This document shows, in pieces, positions 1 through 8,960 of a stretch of DNA of 64,000 bases. The DNA is from Allorhodopirellula solitaria. GTDB taxonomy: Bacteria; Planctomycetota; Planctomycetia; Pirellulales; Pirellulaceae. How positions within the stretch are numbered: the stretch's first letter is position 1; each line of letters begins with the position of its first letter. Where the stretch lies: contig NZ_SJPK01000004.1 in NCBI RefSeq assembly GCF_007859855.1, positions 62,001 through 126,000 on the forward strand, written 5' to 3'. The position numbers and the translations under genes were made by a program. The notes under the pieces are model-generated. The model did no database searches, had not been told where the DNA came from, and worked only from the letters and a program-made list of their open reading frames with translations.

Positions 1-1478
1 GGTTTTCCTGTCAACAGCACACTACCGTCGTCGAGGTTGCGGTGTTGAGTTCCCGCTGAGGTCTCGACATGCTTTACCGACAGCGGGACCCAGCCGTCGC
101 TGTAATTGTCCAGCACTTCGGAGGTAGCGGTTTTCCAAGCAACCATTTCGTTTAAATCAATCGCTTCGGCGCCAAGTTGTTTCAAAATTTCGGCGTCACG
201 TTCCCGGCTCAGAGCATTGATCTCATCGCGCAGCGAGGGTGACGAGATCCGCATCTCGGGCGGGAAGGGGTAGTTGTTGTTGAATCCCTTGAGATCCTCG
301 TTGGGCGTGTAGGCATAGCTCGTGTAGACGCCCCATTGGCGGATGTCATCAAAGAATGCCCCCATGGAATAGAAGTCTTTGGCTGAGAATGGATCAAACT
401 TGTGGTCATGACATTCGCAGCAGGCCATCGTGGACCCGAGCCAAGCCGTTCCGATCATTCGCACCCGGTCGGCCTTGTATTTGGCGAGGTACTCGCCGGG
501 CTGGGCACCGCCCTCGCGCGTCACCATGTTTAGGCGGAGCAACCCCGTTGCGACGAGGTCTTCGGTCGTGGGGTTGGGTTTCAAATCGCCAGCGATTTGT
601 TGACGCGTGAATTCATCAAAAGGCTTGTTCTCGTTGAAGGCCTTGATGACGTAGTCGCGGTAGGCAAAGTCTCGCATGTTCTGATCGCCATGGAAGCCGA
701 CTGTATCGGCAAAGCGAACGATGTCGAGCCACGAGGATGCCATCCTTTCACCAAAGTGCGGCGACGCCAGCAACCGTTCGACTTGAGTTTCGTAAGCATC
801 TTCCGAGGTGTCGGCTCGAAAAGCCTCGACTTCCGTTGGCGTGGGAGGCAGTCCGGTCAAATCGAGACTGAGTCGACGTAGCAAAGTGGCTTTGTCTGCG
901 GTCGCTGAAGGCTCGATTCCCTGGCGTTCTAAGCGAGATTGGATGAACGCATCGATTTCGTTGAAGGCCTGGCCTGCGTGTGTTGTCGTGGAGGGGACTG
1001 GGGGTGCCGAAACGGCCGCGTAGGCCCAGTGTCGTTCGTACTCGGCGCCTTGCTCGATCCATTTTCCAATCAGGGATGTTTCGTATTCGCTAAGCTGGTG
1101 GCGAAACTCGTGTGGAGGCATCTGCTCGCCGTAACCGGTTCCCATGATCCGTTGATAGACCTCTGAATTCTCGAGGTCTCCGGGCACGATTCCATGCATT
1201 TCGTCGTCCGATGGCAACGGAGCGGTCGCCGACGCAAAAGAATCGATCCGAAATTCGCTCGGGTTATTCTCGACATCGGGACCGTGACAGACAAAGCATG
1301 TATTCGACATGATCGGTCGAATGTGAGCGTTGAATGTGACCTGCTCAGGAAGCTCTGCTGACTGGGCGTCCGAGGTGGGTTGCTCGGAACTCGGTTGCGG
1401 GGCCGGTTCATCGGCCATCAGAAGGTATGAGCCGGAGAGCATCCAGATCAGCATGGACAAGCAGTGAAGACGTTGCAT
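1..1478 (-). CDS. PSCyt1/DUF1549 cytochrome-like protein (3' end cut by window edge)
   Basis: The reading frame is open from an ATG at 1478 down to base 1, about 492 codons, so the C-terminal part (where DUF1553 would normally follow) lies outside the window. Residues 1-22 form a signal peptide. A c-type heme-like motif CFVCH is at residues 61-65, followed by a region typical of the planctomycete cytochrome domain PSCyt1. The DUF1549 domain follows, with features such as LSLDLTGLPPTP, WLDIVRFADT and a second CxxCHDHK-type motif (CCECHDHKFDP). Proteins of this family are exported, very common in planctomycetes and usually paired with a DUF1501 protein, as here. Function is not established; roles in polysaccharide breakdown have been suggested for the family. 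Confidence 0.85.
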   Translation of the reverse strand, partial: MQRLHCLSMLIWMLSGSYLLMADEPAPQPSSEQPTSDAQSAELPEQVTFNAHIRPIMSNTCFVCHGPDVENNPSEFRIDSFASATAPLPSDDEMHGIVPGDLENSEVYQRIMGTGYGEQMPPHEFRHQLSEYETSLIGKWIEQGAEYERHWAYAAVSAPPVPSTTTHAGQAFNEIDAFIQSRLERQGIEPSATADKATLLRRLSLDLTGLPPTPTEVEAFRADTSEDAYETQVERLLASPHFGERMASSWLDIVRFADTVGFHGDQNMRDFAYRDYVIKAFNENKPFDEFTRQQIAGDLKPNPTTEDLVATGLLRLNMVTREGGAQPGEYLAKYKADRVRMIGTAWLGSTMACCECHDHKFDPFSAKDFYSMGAFFDDIRQWGVYTSYAYTPNEDLKGFNNNYPFPPEMRISSPSLRDEINALSRERDAEILKQLGAEAIDLNEMVAWKTATSEVLDNYSDGWVPLSVKHVETSAGTQHRNLDDGSVLLTGK

Positions 1479-1612
1479 GGGAATAGAAAGAGAGGGATGG
1501 AGGCGGGAGTGGTGGGCAGGCGAGAGTAGTTGGCGAGATCAGCCGAGAACCCTGCCACATCAACAGGCCGTCACAGCAACGTCTTGCTGGACGTGCCGTC
1601 ATGCGGTGTGCG

Positions 1613-3070
1613 TTACGCGATAATTTCTTTGACGACTCGTGAGGGTTCGACGCCAGTGAGTTTGAGATCGAGCCCCTGAAAGCGTGCTGTCAGTCGCTCG
1701 TGGTCGACGCCAAATAGATGCAGCATCGTGGCGTGCAGATCGCGTACGGGAACTTCATTTTCGGCCACGCCGTAGCCGAGTTCATCGCTCGATCCATAAG
1801 TCATGCCGCCTTGGACTCCGCCACCTGCCATCCAAACGCTGAACGCATTGATGTGGTGGTCACGACCCGAGCCTTGCGCCATCGGCGTGCGTCCGAACTC
1901 GCCGCCCCAAAGAACGAGCGTGTCTTCGAGCAATCCTCGCTCTTTAAGATCTTGCAGCAGCGCTGCCGTTGGCCGGTCGGTGTCGTTGGCTGATTGCGTG
2001 AACCCCGACACGAGATTGCTGTGATGGTCCCAGCCCCGATGGTAGAGTTGGACGAAGCGAACGCCGCGCTCGAGAAGGCGCCGAGCCAGCAAGCAGTTCG
2101 ACGCATAGGTGCCATCGCCCGGACGCTTCACCCCGTAGTTTTCCAGAGTCTCTTTCGACTCCGTGCCCATATCGGCCAACTCCGGGACAGCTGCTTGCAT
2201 CTTGAACGCCATTTCATATTGAGCGATGCGCGTGTCGATCTCTGGATCGATGACGTCTCGAGCGAGCATCCCATTGAGTCGCTGGACTTCGTCGATCACC
2301 TGGCGTTGTGTTGATTGACAGACACCACTTGGATTACCAATGTAGTGCACCGGGGCTCCTGAGGATTGAAAGGCGACGCCTTGATACTTGCTCGGCAAAA
2401 CACCCGCACTCCACTGCCTCGCCGAGACGGGCTGTGCTCCGGGGCCCGACGAAGTCATGACAACGTAACCGGGCAGGTTCTCCGTTTCAGCCCCGAGGCC
2501 GTAGAGCCACCAGGATCCCATGCAGGGTCTGCCTTTAATGATGGAGCCCGTATTCATGAAGGCATGGGCCGTGTCGTGATTGATCTGCTCTGTCGTCATG
2601 CTGCGGATCAGACACAGGTCATCGGCATGGGCTCCGGTGTGTGGGAACAGTTCGGACATCTCGAGGCCCGATTCTCCCCACCGACGAAACTTCGTAAACG
2701 ACTTCCGCGCGATCAGCTTCGCCCCCTGCAACTGCGCGAGTTGCTGCCCGGCAGTGAACGATTCAGGGAAGGCCTTGCCATCGAGTCGATCGAGTTCAGG
2801 CTTGGGATCGAGCGATTCTACATGCGAGGGGCCACCGGCCATGCAGAGGTGGACAATCCGCTTTGCTTTGGGGGCGAAGTGAGGCAAGCCCGGCAGCGAC
2901 GGCCACGGGTGCTCGCCGGTGGATTCGCTCGCCGAGGGGGCCGGCATGGCCTGGGACGACCTTCCGAGTAACGACGCCAGTGCAAATGTACCAATGCCAG
3001 CGAAGGAATTGGAGAGGAAGGTGCGGCGGGCCCAATCCGTCCGGGCCCGGTCTATCTGAGCATTGTCCAT
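1613..3070 (-). CDS. DUF1501 domain-containing exported protein
   Basis: The 485-residue protein begins with a twin-arginine-like leader (ARRTFLSN followed by a hydrophobic stretch at about residues 22-36). The body has the DUF1501 signature: an early MAGGPSHVESLDPKP segment, LCLIRSM, a central HRGWDHH, and the late WGGEFGRTP and GRDHH segments that resemble the alkaline phosphatase/sulfatase fold. It is transcribed ahead of the DUF1549 gene, with about 130 bp between them, so the two probably form one unit. Substrate is unknown. The Tat-type leader suggests export of a folded, perhaps metal-containing protein. Family assignment is firm, function is not. Confidence 0.88.
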   Translation of the reverse strand: MDNAQIDRARTDWARRTFLSNSFAGIGTFALASLLGRSSQAMPAPSASESTGEHPWPSLPGLPHFAPKAKRIVHLCMAGGPSHVESLDPKPELDRLDGKAFPESFTAGQQLAQLQGAKLIARKSFTKFRRWGESGLEMSELFPHTGAHADDLCLIRSMTTEQINHDTAHAFMNTGSIIKGRPCMGSWWLYGLGAETENLPGYVVMTSSGPGAQPVSARQWSAGVLPSKYQGVAFQSSGAPVHYIGNPSGVCQSTQRQVIDEVQRLNGMLARDVIDPEIDTRIAQYEMAFKMQAAVPELADMGTESKETLENYGVKRPGDGTYASNCLLARRLLERGVRFVQLYHRGWDHHSNLVSGFTQSANDTDRPTAALLQDLKERGLLEDTLVLWGGEFGRTPMAQGSGRDHHINAFSVWMAGGGVQGGMTYGSSDELGYGVAENEVPVRDLHATMLHLFGVDHERLTARFQGLDLKLTGVEPSRVVKEIIA

Positions 3071-3230
3071 GTGAGAGTTGTCCAGCGTTGAAGTGCGCGT
3101 GGTCGTATTTCAGTTTTGCAGTAAGGAAAAGTAGGATGCCATCTCATTGTAACGGGTATAATCGCGGCATGAGTGATCTTTCTCGATCGCTTTCATTGTC
3201 AATCCATTGCCCCGTGTGACGTTTCGTCGA

Positions 3231-4343
3231 ATGCCCCCATCCTCGCAGCGATCGCAACGTCTCCGGCGTTCAGCGTTGGTTTATGAATCGCCCCCGCGAT
3301 CGCGCTGGCCGGCGATGACCGCATCGCTGGTGATCCATACAGGTGTGATCATCGGTCTACTGTGGCTGGCTAGCACACAGCTCAACAAGGGGACGCCGGC
3401 ATCGCCCACGGTGCGAAGTGTGGGTATGGCGATTGCCCACCGGATGCCCGATCACACTCGTTATGTCACCGAGCCTGCCCCGCAAAGCTCGCCTGCGGCA
3501 GCCACAGTTTCCACCAGCGAGGCCGCATCGGCATCGCAGCGAGAATCTGATAGCAGCGCCTCGGACCAGACGATCGGGGTTGAACCGCCGATTGATCTAT
3601 CGGCAGTTTTGGCCGAGATAAGTGGTGCAGGAAATTCACGTGGTCGGCAAGGCGAATCGGAGGCGGGGACAGGGGCCGTCAGTTCCGATTCGCTCGTTCA
3701 GGGCCGTATTCAATTGTCAGATGGACGCTCCCCTAATCAGCTGGGCCAGAACGAGTTGGTCCCCGGTATGGCACGCACCGGGCAAGGGGCTGGGCAGACG
3801 ACCACTCAGGTATTCGGGGTCTCCGGCAGTGGCAGCACGTTCGTGTATGTGTTTGACCGCAGTGAAAGCATGCGTGCGGCCGGTTCGGCACCTCTGCGGG
3901 CGGCGAAGACCGAGCTGATTCGCAGCCTCGAATCGCTCACCGAGCGTCAACAGTTTCAGATCATTTTTTATAACGACGCACCCGACTCGTTCGGAAGCGA
4001 CGGGGACGCCGCGGGGTTGGTCACAGGCGAACCGGCGACGATTGAACGGGCGTGCGACTACGTGCGCCGCACGGTTGCCGTGGGCGGTACCGAACATGAA
4101 CCTGCATTGCGGATGGCTCTGCGTCTCGCCCCCGATGTCATTTTCTTTCTGACCGATGCCAAGATCCAAACCATGTCACCAACCCAGTTGGATGACATTG
4201 CCCGCAAAGCTCAGAACGCGGGCACGACCATCCACGCGATACAGTTCGGTACCGGCGCAGCTCCACCGGACACGTTTCTCAAAAAACTCATTCGCCGTGG
4301 TGGCGGAGGCTACCGGTACGTGGACGTGACTGATCTGAAATAG
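3231..4343 (+). CDS. membrane-anchored VWA-domain protein
   Basis: The N-terminal 30 residues are Arg-rich and are followed by one membrane segment (SLVIHTGVIIGLLWLA). After a low-complexity Ser/Ala-rich linker, a von Willebrand factor A domain begins with FVYVFDRSESM, whose DxSxS is the metal-binding (MIDAS) motif, and continues to the C-terminus. The expected third MIDAS Asp is probably in FFLTDAKI. The start is uncertain: an in-frame TTG lies 24 bp upstream (3207), an internal ATG lies at the membrane segment (3318), and none has a clear ribosome-binding site. It stands alone between the divergent DUF1501 gene and the ROK kinase gene. The ligand is unknown. Confidence 0.8.
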   Translation: MPPSSQRSQRLRRSALVYESPPRSRWPAMTASLVIHTGVIIGLLWLASTQLNKGTPASPTVRSVGMAIAHRMPDHTRYVTEPAPQSSPAAATVSTSEAASASQRESDSSASDQTIGVEPPIDLSAVLAEISGAGNSRGRQGESEAGTGAVSSDSLVQGRIQLSDGRSPNQLGQNELVPGMARTGQGAGQTTTQVFGVSGSGSTFVYVFDRSESMRAAGSAPLRAAKTELIRSLESLTERQQFQIIFYNDAPDSFGSDGDAAGLVTGEPATIERACDYVRRTVAVGGTEHEPALRMALRLAPDVIFFLTDAKIQTMSPTQLDDIARKAQNAGTTIHAIQFGTGAAPPDTFLKKLIRRGGGGYRYVDVTDLK

Positions 4344-4444
4344 GTCGCCGGCGCGAACAGTTTGGATCGAGCTGGGACTTTTCCCCGGGGGGGATGCCAA
4401 TGGATTGGCGTGCGGGCGGCATTTTCCAAGGAGGAATTGAAAAC

Positions 4445-5575
4445 ATGTCCAAGACGGGAGGTTTTAGTTACAGTAGGTGCGTTCTGATTTCCTCCCCACA
4501 GCGTGCTTTTTGTTCGATGATCCAACATTCCGTGACACACCGTCACCCCCCCACGTCCAACGCTACAGCGCGATTGCATCTCGGTATCGATGTGGGTGGC
4601 ACGAATGTCAAGTTGGGATTGGTCGACGATGCGGGGCAGATCCTCGCTCAAACCTCCACGCCCACCCGGCCACTGGGTACTCCCGAGGCGGTATTCGCAT
4701 GTGCGATGCAGTTTGCCGGCGAGCAATTGCGGTTGCGGGGAGGCAGCGACGAACTGGCCGGCGTCGGCTTGGCGGTCCCGGGCGTGCTCGACACCACAGC
4801 AATGGCGTTGCGGGAAGTCGTGAACCTACCTGGATGGTTGGATCAGCCGTTGTTAGAGCTGCTCTCTGAGGCAGCGGGCGTGCCAGCAATGGTGGTCAAC
4901 GATGCCAATGCGGCTGCGCTGGCCGAGCATGCTCGGCGAGGTTTAGGCCCCCATTCGTTAGCGTTGGTGACTCTCGGTACGGGGATTGGTTGTGGCCTCG
5001 TTGTGGGGGGGTACCCGCACGGCGGTGACCATGGCTGCGCAGGCGAGCTGGGACATATCGCCGTTCGCTTTGACGATCAGGCCTTGCCATGCACCTGTGG
5101 CAGTCGCGGTCATCTGGAAGCGTATGCGGGTTCGGGAGGTGTGGTTGCGAGACTGCGTTCAGCTTTCGAGTCCACAGCGGACGCTGAAATACCTCAGGGA
5201 CTGGCAGCGGACAGCGTAACGCCGCGTGAGATCGCTGCGCACGCCGCCGATGGCGACGCGATTTGCCTGGGAGTGATTGACGAAACGGCTCACTTCGTGG
5301 GCGCGGCGATCGGTATGTTGGCGCAGGTCGTCGACCCAGCAGTCGTTTTGCTCGGCGGGGCGATGACCTTTGGCGGCCCGGACAGTGTGACGGGAATCCG
5401 GTTTATCGAACACATCCGCAAGACCGTGCGCGATACAACATTGGAACAGGTCGGCCAGAACCTCATTGTGGATTTCGCGTCTCTGGGCAACGATGCCGGA
5501 ATCCTTGGTGCGGCGCTCGTTGCTCGACAGGCCGCTGCCGATGCCTCCATCCATATCGCGACTCATTCAGACTGA
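4445..5575 (+). CDS. ROK-family sugar kinase (glucokinase-like)
   Basis: The ROK family phosphorylates glucose, N-acetylglucosamine, mannose or similar sugars with ATP, or acts as a repressor; no DNA-binding domain is present here, so a kinase is likely. The ATP-binding motif GIDVGGTN appears after about 30 leader residues, the catalytic Asp is in VVNDANAAALAE, and the zinc motif reads CTCGSRGHLEAY, with His in place of the usual third Cys. The start at 4445 was chosen because an AAGGAGG lies ten bases upstream; an ATG at 4517 would remove the leader and is also possible. One base separates the stop from the start of the NagB-like gene, so an amino-sugar role is a reasonable inference. Confidence 0.85.
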   Translation: MSKTGGFSYSRCVLISSPQRAFCSMIQHSVTHRHPPTSNATARLHLGIDVGGTNVKLGLVDDAGQILAQTSTPTRPLGTPEAVFACAMQFAGEQLRLRGGSDELAGVGLAVPGVLDTTAMALREVVNLPGWLDQPLLELLSEAAGVPAMVVNDANAAALAEHARRGLGPHSLALVTLGTGIGCGLVVGGYPHGGDHGCAGELGHIAVRFDDQALPCTCGSRGHLEAYAGSGGVVARLRSAFESTADAEIPQGLAADSVTPREIAAHAADGDAICLGVIDETAHFVGAAIGMLAQVVDPAVVLLGGAMTFGGPDSVTGIRFIEHIRKTVRDTTLEQVGQNLIVDFASLGNDAGILGAALVARQAAADASIHIATHSD

Positions 5576-5576
5576 C

Positions 5577-7502
5577 ATGATTTCCAACCCGAACGAACGA
5601 ATCTCGTGCCGAATTTATGACCGCGCGTCGGACGCCAGCATCGCGGCTGCGAAGGAAATTGCGACGCTGATTCGTCACTGCCGCGAGCAGAGCCGCCCCT
5701 GTGTCCTCGGGCTCGTCGCGGGCTCCTCACCGGTCAGTGTTTATCAAGAACTCGTGCGCATGCACCGGGAGGAATCCCTGTCCTTTGCCAATGTGTTCGC
5801 CTTCAATCTCGATGAATATTATCCTATGCAGCCGATGGAGCTGCAGAGTATCGCCAGGTTCATGCACGAGCACTTGCTCGACCATGTCGATATTCCCTCA
5901 TCCCAGATCCACTTGCTCGACGGTTCGCTGCCTCGTGATGAGGTTGCGGCTCATTGCCACGAGATCGAACGGGCAATCCAGAATCTCGGCGGCATCGATC
6001 TACAGCTGCTCGGGATCAACCGTGCCGGGCACATTGGTTTGAACGAGCCGGGCTCGGATCGTGGCTGCCGGACCCGGATGATCACACTCGACCAGATCAC
6101 CCGCACCGATGCCGCGAGTGATTTTTTTGGTTCCGAGAATGTGCCTCGGCACGCTCTGACGATGGGCGTCGGCACCATTCTTGAAGCCAAACGCATCCTT
6201 CTGCTCGCCTACGGCGAAGGCAAAGCTGGCATTGTCAAACGGACCGTTGAAGGGTTCGCCGGAGCGAGCGTTCCGTCCACCTTCCTGCAGAATCACCCGG
6301 CGGCGTTGTTGATTCTCGACGCTGCGGCAGCCTCTAACCTGACGCGGGTGCAAAGCCCGTGGTTGCTCGGCGAGGTCACGTGGGACGATAAAACCATCCA
6401 CCGAGCGGTGATCGATCTCTCCGAAGCGACGGGTAAAGCCATCCTGAAGCTGACCGATGCGGACTACAATGAACAAGGACTGCAAGACCTGCTCGCCGCT
6501 CACGGGAGCGCCTACGACATCAACTTGCGAGTTTTCCGGCACCTGCATTCCACCATTTCGGGATGGCCCGGCGGCAAACCGGCTCACGCGAAACAGGTGG
6601 GCGACCGTCCCGGCAATCGAGACGACATTTTCCCCAAACGGATCGTCCTGTTCTCACCCCACCCCGACGACGATGTGATTTCGATGGGCGGCACATTGAT
6701 CCGCTTGGTCGATCAAGGACATGAGGTGCACGTGGCCTACCAAACGTCGGGCAACATCGCGGTCTTTGATGAAGACGCGTTGCGGTACGCCGAATTTGTG
6801 GAGGATTTCTGTCGGCAGTTCGGTTTGTCGGCGAACGGGCTCGACGAACTCGCCGAGCATGTCGATGCGTTTTTGCGAAATAAGAAGGCGGGCCAAATCG
6901 ACAGTGAACAGGTCCAGGATATCAAGGGCCTGATCCGGCGGAGCGAAGCTCGCGAAGGTGCTCGGTGCTGCGGTGTCGCCGACGACCATCTGCATTTCCT
7001 CGATCTGCCGTTTTATCAGACCGGACGGGTCAAGAAATCACCGATCACCGAGGCTGACCTCGACATCACGATCGACCTATTGCGAAAGATTCAACCGCAT
7101 CAGATCTACGCCGCCGGAGATCTATCGGACCCGCACGGTACTCACCGCACGTGCCTGTCGGTCATCCTGCAGTCCTGCCTTCGTTGCCAAGACGATCCTT
7201 GGTACGAGTCGACAGCGGTTTGGTTTTACCGCGGTGCGTGGCAGGAATGGGCACCTCATCAGATCGAGATGGCCGTCCCGCTCAGTCCTGAGGAAGTGCA
7301 ACGAAAACGCATGGCTATTTTCAAGCATCAATCCCAAAAAGATCGGGCGCTGTTCCCCGGCAGCGACGCCCGCGAGTTTTGGCAACGCGCCGAAGCCCGC
7401 AACGCTGAAACCGCCCGACGCTATGATACCCTCGGCCTCGCGGAATATGCCGCGATCGAAGGCTTTGTGCGATGGGACGGTGAATCAGGGATCGAACTCT
7501 AG
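5577..7502 (+). CDS. NagB-like / PIG-L deacetylase fusion protein
   Basis: This 641-residue protein joins two domains. Residues about 1-260 are a glucosamine-6-phosphate deaminase-like (NagB) domain with GLVAGSSP, FNLDEYY (Asp79 matches the catalytic Asp72 of E. coli NagB) and GHIGLNEPG (His152 and Glu157). The position of E. coli Asp141 is Ala150. Residues about 350-640 are a PIG-L (LmbE-like) N-acetylglucosaminyl deacetylase domain with zinc motif HPDD at 362-365 and a second HGTH motif. The architecture is known in Bacteroidetes and planctomycetes and is often called deaminase-like. Reaction: probably deacetylation and perhaps deamination of a GlcNAc derivative. It starts one base after the ROK kinase stop, which points to one operon. 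Confidence 0.86.
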   Translation: MISNPNERISCRIYDRASDASIAAAKEIATLIRHCREQSRPCVLGLVAGSSPVSVYQELVRMHREESLSFANVFAFNLDEYYPMQPMELQSIARFMHEHLLDHVDIPSSQIHLLDGSLPRDEVAAHCHEIERAIQNLGGIDLQLLGINRAGHIGLNEPGSDRGCRTRMITLDQITRTDAASDFFGSENVPRHALTMGVGTILEAKRILLLAYGEGKAGIVKRTVEGFAGASVPSTFLQNHPAALLILDAAAASNLTRVQSPWLLGEVTWDDKTIHRAVIDLSEATGKAILKLTDADYNEQGLQDLLAAHGSAYDINLRVFRHLHSTISGWPGGKPAHAKQVGDRPGNRDDIFPKRIVLFSPHPDDDVISMGGTLIRLVDQGHEVHVAYQTSGNIAVFDEDALRYAEFVEDFCRQFGLSANGLDELAEHVDAFLRNKKAGQIDSEQVQDIKGLIRRSEAREGARCCGVADDHLHFLDLPFYQTGRVKKSPITEADLDITIDLLRKIQPHQIYAAGDLSDPHGTHRTCLSVILQSCLRCQDDPWYESTAVWFYRGAWQEWAPHQIEMAVPLSPEEVQRKRMAIFKHQSQKDRALFPGSDAREFWQRAEARNAETARRYDTLGLAEYAAIEGFVRWDGESGIEL

Positions 7503-7559
7503 AGTGCCGGGATTGCCCGCCAGCCCATTGGTGCCGTTAAAAGAGTGTTAGCTACCGAT

Positions 7560-8960
7560 ATGACGAACTCTCTCCCCCTTCCCGTTCGCGCCCGCTTATT
7601 CTGTTGTCTCGTTGCGGCGGTTTGGGCACCGTTGTTGGTCCATCCCATCCACGCCGATGAGAGCACGCAATCGTCTGCCAGTGACAGTCCCCTGACAGCT
7701 CCCGACGTGAATCTCGCGCAGGAGGTTCCGATCTGGGTAGCTGAGCTGGACGCGTCGACGGCGCAGGTACGCCGTGAGGCAGAACAGCGGCTGATCGCCG
7801 CCGGTCCGGAAGCGGGGGAGTACGTCCCTGTCAGTCGAGATTATCTCTCGCTCGACGCCCGCGAGCGGTTGGAGCGAATCGAACAGCAGTGGCAGCAGGC
7901 CAAGATTCACGTTGAAGCAGACACCACGAGCGTGGCACTGCAAGACGCCCGGACGCTCGGAGACGCCCTCGATGCCATCGAGATCGCCAGTGGTGTGGAG
8001 TTTGATCTCGAATCAGCGGGCCCTGAGATCGATCGCAGCCGAGTCATCCGTCCGCCTGCGGCCCCTCAGGGGTTCTGGCAAGCACTCGATCTCGTGCTCG
8101 ATCAATCGGAGCTGGACATCAACTTTTATGCGGGTGACCGTGGGCAGTTGGCTCTCGTGCGGCGCCAACCCGAACGGGTTTCTCGCGTCGATTCGGCCGC
8201 ATACGCGGGCATCTATCGTCTCGAGCCGACGATCGTCACGGCGCGGCGGGTTTTGGGGAATCCCGCCCAGAGTGGACTCAACCTGACGATGTCGATCTCG
8301 TGGCAGCCCAATCGCACACCGATCGGATTGAGCGTGCCGGTATCCGAACTGACCGGTAAGCTCGACAACGGCGACACATTGCGGCCTCAGACCACGGGAG
8401 AAAGCATTGATATCTCCACATCGGGTGAGATCGCCGAGAGCCAGTTCTATCTGCCGATGCAACTGCCGTCACGCCATTTCGGCCCGCGACCAGGCGCTGG
8501 GGTAGCCCCAGGAGTCGACGCCCAAGAAATCACTCAGATCTCTGGTCAGATCACGGCTCTGATACCGGGCCAGCGAAAGACCTTTGAGCTAGCACTTAAT
8601 GAAGTCGCCGCGTCACAGACTCACGATGCAATGACGGTCTCGATCGAAGAGACGCGTGATTCCTCGCCGCTGCGTGAAGTCCGGGTCGGCGTGGAGCTCT
8701 TCGGCGCCGGCCGGGCGCTCGAGAGTCATCGGCAATGGATCTTTGAGAATGAAGTCTTCGTGCGCATGCCCGACGGCAGTCGAAAGGAGCACCTCGGATA
8801 CGAAGTCTATCGGCAAACCGAGTCCGGAGTCGGGATCGGCTATCTCTTCGACCTCGGCGCAGGGCCTCCGCCGGCAGCCGCCAAGTTGATCTACGAATCG
8901 CCCACGTCCGTTCGCAGGGATGAAGTCCCCTTTACGATCCACGCCATTCCGCTTCCCTAG
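7560..8960 (+). CDS. exported protein of unknown function
   Basis: The protein has a clear signal peptide (positively charged start, hydrophobic core about residues 11-27, cleavage near HADES). No family was recognised. A short HEAT-like segment (QVRREAEQRLIAAGPEAGEYV) follows, then a mixed region with NFYAGDRGQLALV that recalls a secretin/STN-like small domain, then a beta-rich C-terminal half. The ATG at 7560 was preferred over a GTG at 7545 because it starts the signal peptide directly. It lies about 57 bp behind the NagB/PIG-L fusion and may share its transcript. Its stop overlaps the convergent kinase gene stop by four bases. Confidence 0.7.
   Translation: MTNSLPLPVRARLFCCLVAAVWAPLLVHPIHADESTQSSASDSPLTAPDVNLAQEVPIWVAELDASTAQVRREAEQRLIAAGPEAGEYVPVSRDYLSLDARERLERIEQQWQQAKIHVEADTTSVALQDARTLGDALDAIEIASGVEFDLESAGPEIDRSRVIRPPAAPQGFWQALDLVLDQSELDINFYAGDRGQLALVRRQPERVSRVDSAAYAGIYRLEPTIVTARRVLGNPAQSGLNLTMSISWQPNRTPIGLSVPVSELTGKLDNGDTLRPQTTGESIDISTSGEIAESQFYLPMQLPSRHFGPRPGAGVAPGVDAQEITQISGQITALIPGQRKTFELALNEVAASQTHDAMTVSIEETRDSSPLREVRVGVELFGAGRALESHRQWIFENEVFVRMPDGSRKEHLGYEVYRQTESGVGIGYLFDLGAGPPPAAAKLIYESPTSVRRDEVPFTIHAIPLP

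Noticed and set aside
3207-3230. TTG start for the VWA protein
   Set aside because: No ribosome-binding site supports it over the ATG at 3231; both give the same domains.
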